Shown here: positions 11,762 through 11,904 of the stretch, piece by piece | Layout of the letters: each line of letters opens with the position of its first letter | Position numbering within the stretch: the first letter of the stretch is position 1 | Assembly: GCA_002394535.1 (NCBI GenBank) | Contig: DGUG01000093.1 | Span: 1-11,904 of the forward strand | Origin: Lachnospiraceae bacterium UBA4316 | Lineage (GTDB): Bacteria > Bacillota > Clostridia > Lachnospirales > Lachnospiraceae | Direction of reading: 5' to 3' | Length of the DNA stretch: 11,904 nucleotides | Translations under genes and position numbers: made by a program | Notes under the pieces: generated by a model | Database searches by the model: none | What the model saw: the letters and a program-made list of their open reading frames with translations, nothing else | What the model was told of the DNA's origin: nothing

Positions 11762-11904
11762 ATGTTCAGCGTAGTAAAAAGAGACGGAGAATTGGCGGAT
11801 TTCAATATCGCGAAGATTAATGATGCGATAATGAAAGCCTTTAATGCCTGTGAGAAGCAGTACACAAACGATATGATAGATCTTCTGTCACTTCGTGTAA
11901 CGGC
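11762..11904 (+). CDS. nrdD: Anaerobic ribonucleoside-triphosphate reductase, N-terminal part (3' end outside window)
   Basis: Translation from the ATG at 11762 stays open to the window edge (47 full codons): MFSVVKRDGELADFNIAKIN at 1-20, then DAIMKAF and IDLLSLRVT. This is an ATP-cone, the allosteric dATP/ATP-binding domain at the N-terminus of many ribonucleotide reductases and of NrdR. The wording VVKRDGxxADF...KI, together with LRVTA, is what I recall of clostridial NrdD (class III, glycyl-radical, oxygen-sensitive), which makes deoxynucleotides from NTPs in anaerobes. Class I (NrdA) and class II (NrdJ) enzymes and NrdR share the cone, so the class is inferred. AAGGAAGGGAG at 11743-11753 is the ribosome binding site. 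Upstream lie a strong promoter and NrdR-like boxes, consistent with repression when dATP is plentiful. Confidence 0.78.
   Translation, partial: MFSVVKRDGELADFNIAKINDAIMKAFNACEKQYTNDMIDLLSLRVT

Overview
The window looks like a chromosomal stretch from an anaerobic, low-to-mid GC Gram-positive bacterium of the class Clostridia, most likely Lachnospiraceae (Butyrivibrio/Roseburia/Eubacterium-like). Reasons: a motility-type chemoreceptor, a clostridial CarD-family regulator, a FruK-type kinase, a clostridial-variant Lgt, a DUF3048 lipoprotein, a DUF2974/Mbeg1-like hydrolase, an ATP-cone protein that reads as anaerobic ribonucleotide reductase (NrdD), AGGAGG-type ribosome binding sites and TTGACA/TATAAT promoters. 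The assignment comes from protein-family recognition by eye, not from a search.

Layout: 1-486 is the C-terminal end of a methyl-accepting chemotaxis protein, followed by a 65-bp-period hairpin repeat (491-633). A CarD-family gene (759-1262) has a good promoter and a terminator. A secreted SGNH/GDSL hydrolase (1326-2450) overlaps a 1-phosphofructokinase gene (2447-3358) by ATGA; a hairpin-rich element with no T-tract (3359-3465) separates it from convergent lepB (3466-4023, minus). Divergent from lepB are an MBOAT O-acyltransferase (4138-5589) and a membrane-anchored SGNH protein (5614-6594), arranged like AlgI/AlgJ, PatA/PatB or DltB/DltD polymer O-acylation pairs. Next come a DUF3048 (YerB-like) lipoprotein (6714-7835), lgt (7908-8729) and an overlapping alpha/beta-hydrolase gene (8713-9810), whose 3' end overlaps a convergent TraX-family membrane protein gene (9783-10532, minus). 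Divergent from traX is a TPR lipoprotein (10564-11523). The window ends in the first 47 codons of nrdD (11762-).

Much of the content concerns the cell envelope: signal peptidase I and Lgt act on exported proteins and lipoproteins, two lipoproteins are encoded nearby, and two SGNH proteins plus an MBOAT protein suggest O-acylation or deacylation of a surface polymer. There are no insertion sequences, integrases, phage genes, CRISPR arrays, tRNAs or rRNAs, so it reads as core chromosome.

The most informative non-coding signals are: a pair of NrdR-box-like sites 31 bp apart upstream of a strong nrdD promoter, which also form a 17-bp stem followed by six Ts (operator and possible terminator in one); two unlike intergenic elements that share a hairpin with a compensatory base-pair change; and two extended -10 promoters so close to the start codon that the mRNAs may be nearly leaderless. 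I see no complete undescribed defence or mobile system.
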